Shown: positions 26,628 to 35,240, counted from the first letter of the stretch. The stretch: 64,000 nucleotides of DNA from Geomonas edaphica (GCF_004917075.1 NZ_SSYB01000001.1:913478-977477); one strand, 5' to 3'. Numbers and translations are program-made. The notes: generated by a model from the sequence alone, not told the origin.

Positions 26628-27010
26628 ATTTCTCCTGTTGGCACTGAACTAGTTAAGCATGCGAATGGTATTCAGTGCTGTATTACAACTTCAGTCTGAA
26701 ATAGTTTAGCGTTGGTACGATAATGTTTCTCGATAAGCATGCGCTAAACAAACTTTTTACGTCGCAAAACGTGCGAATATGTATTTCTACCGTAGTCGTA
26801 ACTTTTTTGTACACTCAAATATTTTTCATTTACTTCGATGCATCTAGCATTTGCTGCCTGATTAAAGCAAATCCCTCCTGTCCCCCCTTCGCAAAGGGGG
26901 GAACGCTAGGGCTCGTGTTGCGGTGAGTGGGCTAAGACATCTTGCGGCCGCTGTACTCCATGTTCCGCGGCAAGCCGGATCGATGTTCGTAAGGGAGGAG
27001 ACTGGCACAA
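26628..27010. other. Gene-free region between ftsH and the hydroxyacid dehydrogenase
   Basis: About 380 bp without a convincing gene. It is more AT-rich than its surroundings near 26640-26850, as expected for the ftsH promoter, though no clear sigma boxes or heat-shock promoter were recognised. A family A palindrome lies at 26866-26904. A short plus-strand reading frame at 26723-26926 has no ribosome binding site and was rejected. Confidence 0.6.
26866..26904. repeat. Family A palindromic repeat
   Basis: GCAAATCCCTCCTGT precedes the core CCCCCCTTCGCAAAGGGGGG, then GAACG. The core differs from its relatives by swapping CG and TG, which keeps it self-complementary. Confidence 0.88.
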
Positions 27011-27044
27011 AAAAAGAGGCATCCCCCGTAAGGGATGCCTCTTT
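27005..27044 (-). terminator. Rho-independent terminator of the hydroxyacid dehydrogenase gene
   Basis: A 13-bp perfect stem (27013-27025 with 27032-27044) and a 6-base loop are followed on the minus strand by a run of seven T. It is a strong intrinsic terminator. Confidence 0.93.
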
Positions 27045-27070
27045 GGCTGAAACCGTTATTATCCGGAAAA

Positions 27071-27928
27071 CTACTTGCGCAGCAGCTTCACAATGGCGGA
27101 GAAATCCTCCTCGCCCCTGCCGTCATTGACCGCCTGCTCGTAGATCCCCGCGACGGTCTTCGCTGCCGGAAGGTCGAGCTCGAGTTTGTCGGCCACCTCG
27201 AGCACGCGCAGCATCTGGGAGTGCACGTACTTGAGGGCGAGGTTGCGGCTGAAATCGCCGCGCGCGATGGAGCGCCCCTTGGAGTGGAACAGCGGCGAGG
27301 CAACCCCGCCGGAGTCGAGCACCTCGAGGATCTTGTCCGGCTTGAAGCCCATCTTCTCGCCGAAGACGAGTCCTTCAGAGAGCGACTGCATCATCTCGGC
27401 CTGCAGCAGGTTAACGATCAGCTTCATCCGGGTGGCGTCACCGATCTTCCCGATGTGAATGATGTTAAGCCCGAAGTAAGAGAACGGCTCGCGGCAGCGC
27501 CCGAGGAGCGCCTCGTCTCCACCGGCCAGGATGGTGAGCAGACCGTTGGCGGCGTGCTCCTTGCTCCCCCAAACCGGCGCCTCGAGGAACATGACGCGGC
27601 GTTTCTTGGCCTCCTCGGCCATCCGCTCTATGGTCTCAAGGCAGTGGGTGCCCATGTCGACGAGGATCGTGCCGGGATCGATGCCGTCCAGCACCCCGTT
27701 CTCGCCAAAGACCAGGAACTTGCTCTCAGGAACGATGACGATGACCAGGTCCTGCCCCTTGGCGGTGGCAGCAGGGGAATCACCGACTTTCACCCCGAGT
27801 TTCGACAGTTCGGCCATGGCATTGGCGTCCTGGTCAAACACCGTTAACTGGTAGTCCGACTTGGCAAGGTTGGCTGCCATGTGAACACCGACGGTGCCCA
27901 GTCCCACAAAACCTATCTTCTTAAGCAT
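27071..27928 (-). CDS. 3-hydroxyisobutyrate dehydrogenase-family oxidoreductase
   Basis: A 285-residue beta-hydroxyacid dehydrogenase. The Rossmann motif is GFVGLGTVGVHMAANL (residues 6-21). The catalytic lysine lies in MKLIVNLL (about residue 170), in the family's GxxxKxxxN context. The usual substrate-binding DxST motif reads DMGTH here. Relatives reduce glyoxylate or succinic semialdehyde, or oxidise 3-hydroxyisobutyrate; specificity cannot be told. It is a single gene with its own terminator. Confidence 0.88.
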   Translation of the reverse strand: MLKKIGFVGLGTVGVHMAANLAKSDYQLTVFDQDANAMAELSKLGVKVGDSPAATAKGQDLVIVIVPESKFLVFGENGVLDGIDPGTILVDMGTHCLETIERMAEEAKKRRVMFLEAPVWGSKEHAANGLLTILAGGDEALLGRCREPFSYFGLNIIHIGKIGDATRMKLIVNLLQAEMMQSLSEGLVFGEKMGFKPDKILEVLDSGGVASPLFHSKGRSIARGDFSRNLALKYVHSQMLRVLEVADKLELDLPAAKTVAGIYEQAVNDGRGEEDFSAIVKLLRK

Positions 27929-28036
27929 AATCCCCCCAGAGTGGCTGGTGCGCTACACCAGCTGGATAGCATTTCGGTTCAGCGGCAAAATTCAAGGCCC
28001 CATTATACTCAATGAGCGAATTTCTGCAACACTGTT

Positions 28037-28693
28037 TTATCTTGATTTACTGACACCGACCCTGTCGCACAACTGGTACAAGGAACAGGTGGAGCAACGC
28101 GGTGAGACAGGGGTGCACTGGTTCTGCCCGAAAGTGACCAGAAGATCGTTGATTATGATCCAATATTGATCAGGCAGCTTCTTTCTCAGGGCGAACTCGG
28201 TCTGCTCCGGCGTGTTTGTTTTCACGTACCCCCAACGGTTGCAGATGCGGTGCACGTGGATGTCGACGCAGATGCCGGGCTTGCCAAAACCGAGCGTGAC
28301 AACCAGGTTCGCGGTCTTACGCCCCACCCCCTTGAAGGTGAGCAGCGTTTCCAGGTCATCAGGGACCGCCCCCTGGTACAGATCGGAGAGGCTTTGCGAG
28401 ATGGCGAGGATCTGCTCCGCTTTCACACGGTAGAAACCGACCGGGTAGATTGCCTGCTCGATCTCAGCAACGGTCAGATGCGCCATCTTTTGCGGCGTAT
28501 CCGCCAGGACGAAGAGCCGCGACGACGCCTCGGCCGTGGTCTGGTCGCGGGTCCTCAGGGAAAGGATACAGGAGACGAGCACCTTGAAGGGATCGCGCCC
28601 CTGGGTAGCCACAATGGTCACAGCAGGACTGACCCAGGCCTTGACCGCCTCGTTCAGTATCGCTATGGCCTCATGAATCTGCTCGTCACGCAT
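28037..28693 (-). CDS. nth: Endonuclease III
   Basis: A 218-residue HhH-GPD DNA glycosylase/AP lyase. The helix-hairpin-helix with the catalytic lysine reads GVGRKTA, the catalytic Asp is in CVDIHVHRI, and the C-terminal 4Fe-4S motif is Cys-x6-Cys-x2-Cys-x5-Cys. It removes oxidised pyrimidines in base excision repair. It ends just before a 76-residue membrane protein gene that lies upstream on the same strand. Confidence 0.95.
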   Translation of the reverse strand: MRDEQIHEAIAILNEAVKAWVSPAVTIVATQGRDPFKVLVSCILSLRTRDQTTAEASSRLFVLADTPQKMAHLTVAEIEQAIYPVGFYRVKAEQILAISQSLSDLYQGAVPDDLETLLTFKGVGRKTANLVVTLGFGKPGICVDIHVHRICNRWGYVKTNTPEQTEFALRKKLPDQYWIIINDLLVTFGQNQCTPVSPRCSTCSLYQLCDRVGVSKSR

Positions 28694-28694
28694 G

Positions 28695-28925
28695 TCAGAT
28701 CCTGTTGTTCACGATGCGCATCACAAGCACCCCGAGAATGGAGGCGATGAGACCTACGCAAACCAGGAGAATACCGATGCTGCGCCCCTCTCCAAGGCCC
28801 ATGAGATCTTTATACTTCATGAAGGCGATGAGACCCAGCCCGGTGAAGGTCATGAGCCCGCCGATGATGAACGTCGACAGGGCAAAAATCGCCCCCGCCA
28901 TACCTTTTGTCTTTGCCACGAACAC
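28695..28925 (-). CDS. Small two-segment membrane protein
   Basis: A 76-residue protein with two hydrophobic segments (about 10-36 and 48-69) separated by a charged loop containing MKYKDLMGLGEGRS. Function is unknown. It lies one base from the nth stop-start junction and is probably cotranscribed with nth. Confidence 0.7.
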   Translation of the reverse strand: MFVAKTKGMAGAIFALSTFIIGGLMTFTGLGLIAFMKYKDLMGLGEGRSIGILLVCVGLIASILGVLVMRIVNNRI

Positions 28926-29064
28926 CTCTGCTTTTATTGTGAAAAACGCAAAGCTTCGTTATACAAGATGGACCGGTTCAAGGCAACTGCTAAGTGTCCC
29001 TTAGCGGTTGCACAAAAGAGAGAAACCCCTATAATGACCTACTGATTAAATCCGGGAGACTCTC

Positions 29065-29922
29065 ATGAACGATCTGGTAGACCTTCATCTTCACTCAACA
29101 TTTTCCGACGGCGTGCGCACCCCCACCGAACTGGTTGCCATGGCCAAGGGGCTTGGCCTTAAGGCAATCGCACTAGCCGACCACGACACCGTGGCAGGTA
29201 TCGACGAGGCGCTCGCCGCCGGCGCCGCCGCGGGGGTAGAAGTGCTCCCCGCGCTCGAGTTCTCCGTCGCCTACAGCTCCTTCAAGGACGTCCACCTTCT
29301 GGGCTACCTGCTCGACCACCGCGACCTGCAACTCCAGGAGATCCTGAAGGAGTTCAGGGACCGCAGGGAGGCGCGCGGCGACGCCATCGTCAACAGGATC
29401 AACGAAAAGCTCGCCACCGAAGGGAGAAAGCCCATCTCGAGCGCCGAAGCAGCCGCCCTCGCCGGTGGCGCGCTCGGGCGCCCGCACATAGCGCAGGTGC
29501 TGATGCACAAGGGGTACGTGCGCGACATGCAGGACGCCTTCGTGCGCTATCTGCTTCCCTGCGACGTCCCGAAGCGCTACTTCCCGATGGAGGAGGCGCT
29601 CGCTACGGTGCAGCGTCTGGGCGGCATCGCCATACTGGCGCATCCCACCACGATAACCAACGACCGCGACACCCTCTCCCGCATCATCGACGAACTGAGC
29701 GCGATGGGGCTTTCCGGCGTGGAAGCCTTCAACAACGTCTGCAGCGAGCAGGAAAGCTGGTTTTTACGGAGTTATGCCGAGAAGAAAGGGCTGATCTGGA
29801 CCGGCGGGTCCGATTACCACGGCATCGAGGAAGGGATCAGCATGGGTACCGGCCGCGGCACGATGGCGATCCCGTACAGCTGCGTCACCGAACTCAGGCG
29901 CATGAAAGAAGAGAGGGGTTAG
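29065..29922 (+). CDS. PHP-domain phosphoesterase
   Basis: A 285-residue PHP protein. The metal-binding motifs are DLHLHSTFSDG (residues 6-16), ADHDT (about 39-43), LEFS, and the late HPTTI and GSDYHG. Homologues are 3',5'-nucleoside bisphosphate phosphatases or 5'-3' RNA exonucleases (RNase AM/TrpH type). It starts ATG after GGGAGACTCTC. It is an isolated plus-strand gene. Confidence 0.9.
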   Translation: MNDLVDLHLHSTFSDGVRTPTELVAMAKGLGLKAIALADHDTVAGIDEALAAGAAAGVEVLPALEFSVAYSSFKDVHLLGYLLDHRDLQLQEILKEFRDRREARGDAIVNRINEKLATEGRKPISSAEAAALAGGALGRPHIAQVLMHKGYVRDMQDAFVRYLLPCDVPKRYFPMEEALATVQRLGGIAILAHPTTITNDRDTLSRIIDELSAMGLSGVEAFNNVCSEQESWFLRSYAEKKGLIWTGGSDYHGIEEGISMGTGRGTMAIPYSCVTELRRMKEERG

Positions 29923-29930
29923 GAAAAAGA

Positions 29931-30000
29931 AAGGGCCTGGCGGCTAGGAACGGGACTGAAAACCTGCTGATTCTCACCCCTTCCGCGCCGCCCGGCCCTT
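29931..30000 (+). terminator. Long-loop inverted repeat after the PHP gene
   Basis: AAGGGCCTGGCGGC (29931-29944) is complementary at 13 of 14 positions to GCCGCCCGGCCCTT (29987-30000), with a 42-base loop. No T-run follows, so it is a weak candidate terminator shared by two converging genes. Confidence 0.4.
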
Positions 30001-30039
30001 GCCGTTCGTGTATGTCAGTTGCTGCGGATAGACCTGCCT

Positions 30040-30861
30040 CTAGTCCTTCACCGGCTTGTAGCTCAGCACATCGAGCTCACTCTCCACGTCGACCACACCC
30101 TTCACCGACATGGCCAGCTTGACGGCCTCCTCGATCTCCTCCTCCGCCTGCACGTGGCCGGCGATGGTGACCACACCGTCCTCGCAGCTGATGCAGAACT
30201 TCAGGGCGCGTGCAAGCGACGATTTCAGCAGTTCCGCCTCCACCTTCTTGGCCAGGATGAGATCATCGAGAAGCTCCATCGACTCCTCCTCCCCTTCCTT
30301 GAGACGTGCGTCCTTGGAAGCGGCGATGACTGCCTCGATCATGGCGTGCGGGGTGCAGACCTTGGTGTTGAAAAGAAGGTCGTAAGCCAGCGGGTCATTC
30401 CAGTCGCGGTCGAAGTAGAAGTGGATGAAACCGCCGAGCTGGTGGTCACTTCTGCGGATCAACTCACGGGCCAGGTCCGGATCGATCCACTCCCTTTCCG
30501 CGAATTTTTCCACCCGGTCTTCAAACGGCGCGACGAAACGTACCTTGAGCACGTTGGTGAGTCCCTTGATGAGGTCCTGAGCACCCCTGCCGTAAAGGAT
30601 GACGTTCCCCTTCTTGGCGCAGTCAAGGAGGATCAGCTCCATGGTGGCAAGGTGAGCTGCCTGCAGGCGGTCTTCCGCGGTACGGTATGACGGGGGCTTC
30701 TCGTCCACCCGTTCCAGGATTTCCGGTGTCAGACCATAGGAAGGAGCGAGCTCTTCGATCTTCACCCGGTCAACTAGGGTGTACTTGAGCTTTTTCGCAA
30801 GTTCCTTCGCGATGGCGTAGGCGCCGGTACCCATCTCCCTGGATATTGTGATGATTGCCAT
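30040..30861 (-). CDS. Cytidylate kinase-like domain fused to a BON domain
   Basis: A protein of about 273 residues. The N-terminal 200 residues resemble the cytidylate kinase-like family (MAIITISREMGTGAYAIAKELAKKL; YGRGAQDLI). The P-loop there is degenerate (SREMGTGAYAIA) compared with true kinases. The last 75 residues form a BON-like domain (VEAELLKSS, then DGVVTIAGHVQAEEEIEEA and VKGVVDVES). BON domains usually bind membranes, and here there is no signal peptide. The ATG at 30859-30861 follows AAAGGAGG. Function is unknown. Confidence 0.82.
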   Translation of the reverse strand: MAIITISREMGTGAYAIAKELAKKLKYTLVDRVKIEELAPSYGLTPEILERVDEKPPSYRTAEDRLQAAHLATMELILLDCAKKGNVILYGRGAQDLIKGLTNVLKVRFVAPFEDRVEKFAEREWIDPDLARELIRRSDHQLGGFIHFYFDRDWNDPLAYDLLFNTKVCTPHAMIEAVIAASKDARLKEGEEESMELLDDLILAKKVEAELLKSSLARALKFCISCEDGVVTIAGHVQAEEEIEEAVKLAMSVKGVVDVESELDVLSYKPVKD

Positions 30862-30983
30862 GCATGCCTCCTTTGCTAATGAAAAACGCACGAATCATAG
30901 CATGTAAAGTCGTCCGTATACAAGGGGTTTTGCTGCTTTCGGGGAACTGGACTCAGGTGTAGCGGGGGCAAACGTAGGAGTTG

Positions 30984-31024
30984 AGAGACAAAAGAGGCGG
31001 GGGAGACTCTCCCCCGCCTCTTTT
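30984..31024 (-). terminator. Rho-independent terminator of the rubrerythrin gene
   Basis: A 17-bp perfect inverted repeat (30990-31006 with 31008-31024) contains the pairs GAGGCGGGGGAG and CTCCCCCGCCTC and ends in TTTT on the minus strand. It lies three bases after the rubrerythrin stop. Confidence 0.88.
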
Positions 31025-31026
31025 GG

Positions 31027-31563
31027 TTAGTAGTTTTCCGCGAGACGCTCGAAGTGTGCCTTCGGGTGGTGACAGACCGGGCAGAGGTCCGGGGCGTCGG
31101 TTCCCTCGTGGATGTGGCCGCAGTTACGGCATTTCCAGCTGGTCGGAGCCTCTTCCTTGAAGACGGTCCCCTCTTCCACCGTGGCGAGCAACGCCTTGTA
31201 ACGCTCCTGGTGCGCCTTTTCGATGGCGGCGATGCCATCGAACATGGTCGCCAGCGCCGTGAACCCCTCCTCGCGCGCCTCCTTGGCCATGCGCGGGTAC
31301 ATGTCGACCCACTCGGCGTACTCGCCTGCCGCCGCAGCCTTCAGGTTGGTCACGGTGTCGCCAAGGCCGCTGAGGGCCTTGAAGTGGAGCTTCGCGTGCT
31401 CCTTCTCGTTCTCGGCCGTTTCGAGAAACAGTGCCGCGATCTGCTCATACCCTTCCTTCTTGGCCACCGCCGCGTAGTAGGTGTACTTGTTGCGCGCCAT
31501 CGACTCGCCGGCGAACGCTTCCATCAGGTTCTTCTCGGTCTTGCTTCCTTTCAGTTCCGCCAT
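31027..31563 (-). CDS. Rubrerythrin
   Basis: A protein of about 178 residues: an N-terminal diiron four-helix bundle with ExxH motifs (ENEKEHAK and EKAHQERY) and a C-terminal rubredoxin-like domain CRNCGH...CPVCHHPK. Rubrerythrins reduce peroxide in anaerobes. The ATG at 31561-31563 follows AAAGGAG; the in-frame start at 31647 reads through the mgtC end. It is the last gene before a strong terminator. Confidence 0.95.
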   Translation of the reverse strand: MAELKGSKTEKNLMEAFAGESMARNKYTYYAAVAKKEGYEQIAALFLETAENEKEHAKLHFKALSGLGDTVTNLKAAAAGEYAEWVDMYPRMAKEAREEGFTALATMFDGIAAIEKAHQERYKALLATVEEGTVFKEEAPTSWKCRNCGHIHEGTDAPDLCPVCHHPKAHFERLAENY

Positions 31564-31609
31564 GCTCTGTTCTCCTTTCGTTGTTGCTTGAAAAACGTTG
31601 TCAGGTTGG

Positions 31610-32293
31610 TCAGTCCACGCTGACCCTCTTGACCCCGTCGACAGCACTTAAGCGGGCAAGCAGTTCGACGGACGACCCCTTTTTCGCCTGCTTGACCTGC
31701 AGTTCTATGGATATGACCCCCTTTTCGAGGTCTTTTTGCAACTTCGCGTCCACGTTGTCCATGCCGGTATCGCTCAGGATGTCGTAGACGCGGGCGAGGA
31801 AGTCCCCCTTATCCTCCCCCCACACCTTCACCAACACGTAGGTGTCACGGGTGAGCCTACGCTCCACCTCTTTCAGGAGCAGGAGATTGACGAGCGCCAC
31901 GAGGGTGACTGAGATGGCAAGCCAAAAGAGACCGATGCCGCAGGCGATACCGAGTGCTGCGGCGACCCATAGACAGGCGGCGGTGGTGAGTCCGCGGATT
32001 GAGGCGCGCTCGCGGATGATGGCACCCGCGCCCAGAAAGCCGATGCCGGTCACCACCTGCGCCGCGATGCGCCCGGGATCGACGCCGACCGGTCCGTTAC
32101 CGCTGAAATTTCCAAAGACGCGGTACATCTCGAGCGAGGTAATTGTGAAAAGGCATGCACCAAGCGATACGAGCAGGTGGGTGCGGAAGCCGGCCGGGCG
32201 GCCGTGTATCTCCCGCTCCAGGCCGATCAGCCCCCCGAGGAAGGAGGCGAGCAGCAGGCGGGCCAAAAGATGGATGCTCAATTCGGGTCCCAA
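31610..32293 (-). CDS. MgtC/SapB family membrane protein
   Basis: A 227-residue protein: a hydrophobic N-terminal half with the family core FLGGLIGLEREIHGRPAGFRTH and GFLGAGAIIR, and a cytoplasmic ACT-like C-terminal part. MgtC proteins are linked to low-magnesium fitness and membrane potential; the role here is unknown. The start is TTG at 32291-32293, six bases after GAGGAG, and close to the GTPase stop. Confidence 0.9.
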   Translation of the reverse strand: MGPELSIHLLARLLLASFLGGLIGLEREIHGRPAGFRTHLLVSLGACLFTITSLEMYRVFGNFSGNGPVGVDPGRIAAQVVTGIGFLGAGAIIRERASIRGLTTAACLWVAAALGIACGIGLFWLAISVTLVALVNLLLLKEVERRLTRDTYVLVKVWGEDKGDFLARVYDILSDTGMDNVDAKLQKDLEKGVISIELQVKQAKKGSSVELLARLSAVDGVKRVSVD

Positions 32294-32296
32294 ACG

Positions 32297-33190
32297 CTAC
32301 TCCTCGGAGAGCCCAAGCGAAAGGGTCAGCACGACGGTCTTCTCGCGCGAACCGCAGCGGATGGTGAGCGGCACGCGGATCTGGTCACCTTCAGCAACGA
32401 CCGGAGTTGCCGCGATTTCCAGGGAAAGCGGTGCTTCGTCCGCCGCTTCTGAAAGCTCCAGAACAGCCTCGGACGCTTCAGCCGGTGCGGCGGGAGGGGG
32501 TACCTCGGCGAAAGACTCTGCCGGCACCTGTGCCGCAGGCCCGGCAGGGGCCGCTGTCCCTTCCACCATGTGCTGCAGGGTTTCACCGCTTGCGATCCCA
32601 TCGGCGCCCTTGGCACGCAGGCCGGTCAGGATGCTCTTCACCAGAGCCATCACCCCTTGCAGTACCCCCTGCCCGCTGTGGCCGGAGGTGCTGAAGGCGA
32701 GCAGCCGCGAAGGGTTCAACTGGCGCTCCAGCTCGGCGACCGGGAGGGCATCGGCAAGATCGTTCTTGTTCAGATGCAAAACGGCCGGAACGGTGCTCAA
32801 CCCCTGTCCGTACCCCTTCAGGTAGGAAGAAAGTTCGTCCATGGCGGCCCGGTTCTCATCGAGACGGTGCGGCGAGGAGTCGGCCACGACGACGATGCCA
32901 TCCGCCCCCTTCAGCACCATCTTCCAGGCGGCCGGATCCACAACCGGTCCGGAGACGGTGTACAGGTGAAAACGGACGCGGAAGCCATCCACGTTGCCGT
33001 CGCCGGGCGGGGTGAAGTCGAAGAACAACATGCGCGCGCCTTGCACGCTCATCACCTTCATCGCGCCGCGGAATTCCGGCTTCAGTTTGTTGAAGATGTG
33101 CCTAAGGCTGGTTCCCTTCCCTGCCTGGCCGGGGCCGAAAAAGACTATCTTGGCGTTTATTTCGCGTTTTGCCTGGTTCACCAGAGCCAT
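32297..33190 (-). CDS. MglA-like small GTPase-domain protein with C-terminal extension
   Basis: A protein of about 297 residues. The N-terminal 190 residues are MglA-like: P-loop GPGQAGKGTS (about residues 16-25), a VADSS segment, and the specificity motif NKND. Canonical P-loops end GK(S/T); here Gly follows GK. The C-terminal 100 residues are low-complexity Ala/Pro/Glu plus a final LTIRCGSREKTVVLTLSLGL segment. The ATG at 33188-33190 was chosen; the longer in-frame start reads through the upstream gene. It follows a helical-repeat gene on the same strand. Confidence 0.85.
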   Translation of the reverse strand: MALVNQAKREINAKIVFFGPGQAGKGTSLRHIFNKLKPEFRGAMKVMSVQGARMLFFDFTPPGDGNVDGFRVRFHLYTVSGPVVDPAAWKMVLKGADGIVVVADSSPHRLDENRAAMDELSSYLKGYGQGLSTVPAVLHLNKNDLADALPVAELERQLNPSRLLAFSTSGHSGQGVLQGVMALVKSILTGLRAKGADGIASGETLQHMVEGTAAPAGPAAQVPAESFAEVPPPAAPAEASEAVLELSEAADEAPLSLEIAATPVVAEGDQIRVPLTIRCGSREKTVVLTLSLGLSEE

Positions 33191-33207
33191 TCGAGGTCCC
33201 CCCTGAA

Positions 33208-34098
33208 CTACCTTTTTTCTTTCTTGCTCATCAGGATCTTGCGTGCCTGCGTCGCCAGCACCGTGTTGATGTTCTTGCTTTTCGCAAGGGAGGCGAGGTC
33301 CTTTTCCCCCAAGGTTCCCAGGAAGCGCAGGGCGCTGGGAAGCGGCGTCTTGTGGTTTTCCACGAGCGCCTTCCTGATCTGTGCGTTCTTGACCCACTCT
33401 TTGTTGGCGCAGATCACCCGCAGGATTTCATCGTTTTGCACCGTCGACTTCGCGATGGCGAGCACCTCCGCCTCGGTCATGCGCGGGTTCTTGATGGCCG
33501 CACCCGAGACGAGCTTGTTGTTGTCCTTGATCAGGATGGTGCGCCACTCCTTGTCACCGGTCATGGCGATCTTGATCTTTTCGCTTACCCCGAGTTCCTG
33601 CGCTATTTGGAACTTCGACTGAAAGCGCTCTTCGTCGATTTCCTCGTCGTCGGCGCAAGAGTCCTCGGCGGCGGGATCATGCCGCCGTTGCGGCTCCTGA
33701 CCATTAGCGGCGGCGGATGCTGGGACTACGGGAACGATCCCCTGCGCGGCAAGCCACGCCGACGCCTTCTCGGAGAGGTTCGGGTGTCCGACAAAAACGG
33801 TCCCGAGCTCTTGTCGCTTGCCGTGCAGTTGCACCAGCGCGTCCAGCACAACCGGCGGCAGCGCCGGATCAGCCAGTATCCCGACGAGAAACGGCGCATC
33901 CAGGGAGCGCAGCGTCCCGACCGCGAGGCGTTTTACCTCCTGGTCCGGATCATGGCAGAGGTAGTACAAAAGCAGTACGAGATCGGACGGCGGCAGCGGC
34001 ACCTTGCCGGAGGCGGCGAGAATCCGGCTCTCTCTGGGTTTGTCCGCGCCTGCGTAAGGAGCGGCTGCCGCTGAGATCCTCAAGGTAACTTTCGACAC
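33208..34098 (-). CDS. Helical-repeat (HEAT-like) protein, unknown function
   Basis: A 296-residue soluble protein. Repeated helical pairs are apparent (DLVLLLYYLCHDPDQEVKR, VLAIAKSTVQNDEILRVIC, ALRFLGTLGEKDLASLAKS), interrupted by an acidic linker with EDSCADDEEIDEE. It ends in a basic tail (KKEKR). The start is GTG at 34096-34098, six bases after the SPOR gene stop; the ribosome binding site is weak. Its place between a SPOR protein and an MglA-like GTPase suggests an envelope or polarity role, which is inference. Confidence 0.72.
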   Translation of the reverse strand: MSKVTLRISAAAAPYAGADKPRESRILAASGKVPLPPSDLVLLLYYLCHDPDQEVKRLAVGTLRSLDAPFLVGILADPALPPVVLDALVQLHGKRQELGTVFVGHPNLSEKASAWLAAQGIVPVVPASAAANGQEPQRRHDPAAEDSCADDEEIDEERFQSKFQIAQELGVSEKIKIAMTGDKEWRTILIKDNNKLVSGAAIKNPRMTEAEVLAIAKSTVQNDEILRVICANKEWVKNAQIRKALVENHKTPLPSALRFLGTLGEKDLASLAKSKNINTVLATQARKILMSKKEKR

Positions 34099-34104
34099 GG
34101 AATT

Positions 34105-35217
34105 TTATTTCCCCGCTTTGACGACCTTAGCCGTGAGTCCGCTTTTCTTAAGGCCTGCCGCCGCCTTCTCCGCGCTGGTCGGATCGGTGAAGCTGCCGGC
34201 GCGGACCTTGACCACGGTAACCGGGATGTTGGCCTTCTTCAGCACCAGACGAACCCCTTTGTCGTAGAGACGGTCCTGCTCTACGGCGGCCTTCCCTTCC
34301 CTCATGAAGGAACCGGCATAGACGGCATAGCGGCCGTTCTCCTTGAGCATGAAGGCGTTCGGTGCCACGCCCTTCAGGCGCCCCAGTTCCTCGGCAGCCT
34401 CGTCGTGGTTGCCGAAGTCAGCGAGGAAGAGGCGGTGCATCGGCTCGCCCTTGTGCGATTTGATGGTGACCACGCGGGTGAGACCCGCCTTCTTCAGTTT
34501 GTTCGTCACCGACGGGATCTCGCTCTCGGCGAGGTCGTTATCCAGCTCCAGGGCAAATCCCCCCTTTGCCGAGGCTACGGCGGGCTTGACAGCTTTGGCC
34601 TTTGCCGCTGTCTTCGCGGCGGGTTTCGCCTCTTTGGCCGCTGCAGCCTTTGGCTCTTTGACAGCGGCAGGCTTTGCCTCTTTGGCAGGAGCGGCTTTTG
34701 CCTGCTTGGCGGGAGCGGCGGGCTTAGCTTCCTTAGCCGGAGCAGCCTTCGCTTCCTTAACCGGAGCAGCCTTCGCTTCCTTGGCCGGAGCCGGTTTCGC
34801 TTCCTTAGCAGCAGGTTTCGCCTCTTTAGCAGGAGCCGGTTTGGCAGGAGCGGCCGGAGCAGCAGGCTTAGCGGCCGCCTCCGGTTTTGCCGGAGCAGCC
34901 GAAGGTGGGGCAGCAGGCTTTCCAGCCTCCGCGGGCTTGCCGGGGGTAGCCTCGGCAGACTTAGGCTTGTCCGCCGTAGCATTTGCGGAGGTGGAGGCGG
35001 AGGTCGGACGCGGCGGCAGCGGTTTCTTGACCACGGCAGGAGCAGGCGGCGGTGTCGGGGCGGAAGCCTGTTCCCCGCGCGGCTTGATCAGACCGGTAAA
35101 GAAGTACAGGTACGCAAAAAGGATGATGAGGAGCAGAAGCAGCAAAAGGAGCCGCTGTTGCGAGCTCTTCTTCTGTGCAGCATTTTCATCTTCTTCCGGA
35201 AAAAATTCTTTCGCCAT
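34105..35217 (-). CDS. SPOR-domain membrane protein with Lys/Ala/Pro linker
   Basis: A protein of about 370 residues with a short cytoplasmic N-terminus, one membrane segment (about residues 24-43), a long Ala/Pro/Lys-rich linker with repeated AKEAKPA units (about 50-215), and two SPOR-like regions at the C-terminus (GGFALELDND and VTVVKVRAGSFTDPTSAEKAAAGLKKSG). SPOR domains bind denuded septal peptidoglycan. The ATG at 35215-35217 is preferred over one nine bases upstream, which abuts the GGGAGG. The linker repeats make it liable to length change. Confidence 0.85.
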   Translation of the reverse strand: MAKEFFPEEDENAAQKKSSQQRLLLLLLLLIILFAYLYFFTGLIKPRGEQASAPTPPPAPAVVKKPLPPRPTSASTSANATADKPKSAEATPGKPAEAGKPAAPPSAAPAKPEAAAKPAAPAAPAKPAPAKEAKPAAKEAKPAPAKEAKAAPVKEAKAAPAKEAKPAAPAKQAKAAPAKEAKPAAVKEPKAAAAKEAKPAAKTAAKAKAVKPAVASAKGGFALELDNDLAESEIPSVTNKLKKAGLTRVVTIKSHKGEPMHRLFLADFGNHDEAAEELGRLKGVAPNAFMLKENGRYAVYAGSFMREGKAAVEQDRLYDKGVRLVLKKANIPVTVVKVRAGSFTDPTSAEKAAAGLKKSGLTAKVVKAGK

Positions 35218-35240
35218 CTGGCCCATCCTCCCTATTGCAT

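Noticed and set aside
26723-26926. 67-residue plus-strand frame upstream of ftsH
   Set aside because: No ribosome binding site; it ends by reading through a family A repeat.
33191-33397. 69-residue N-terminal extension of the MglA-like GTPase
   Set aside because: It overlaps the upstream helical-repeat gene in another frame, and the internal ATG is placed as in other MglA proteins.
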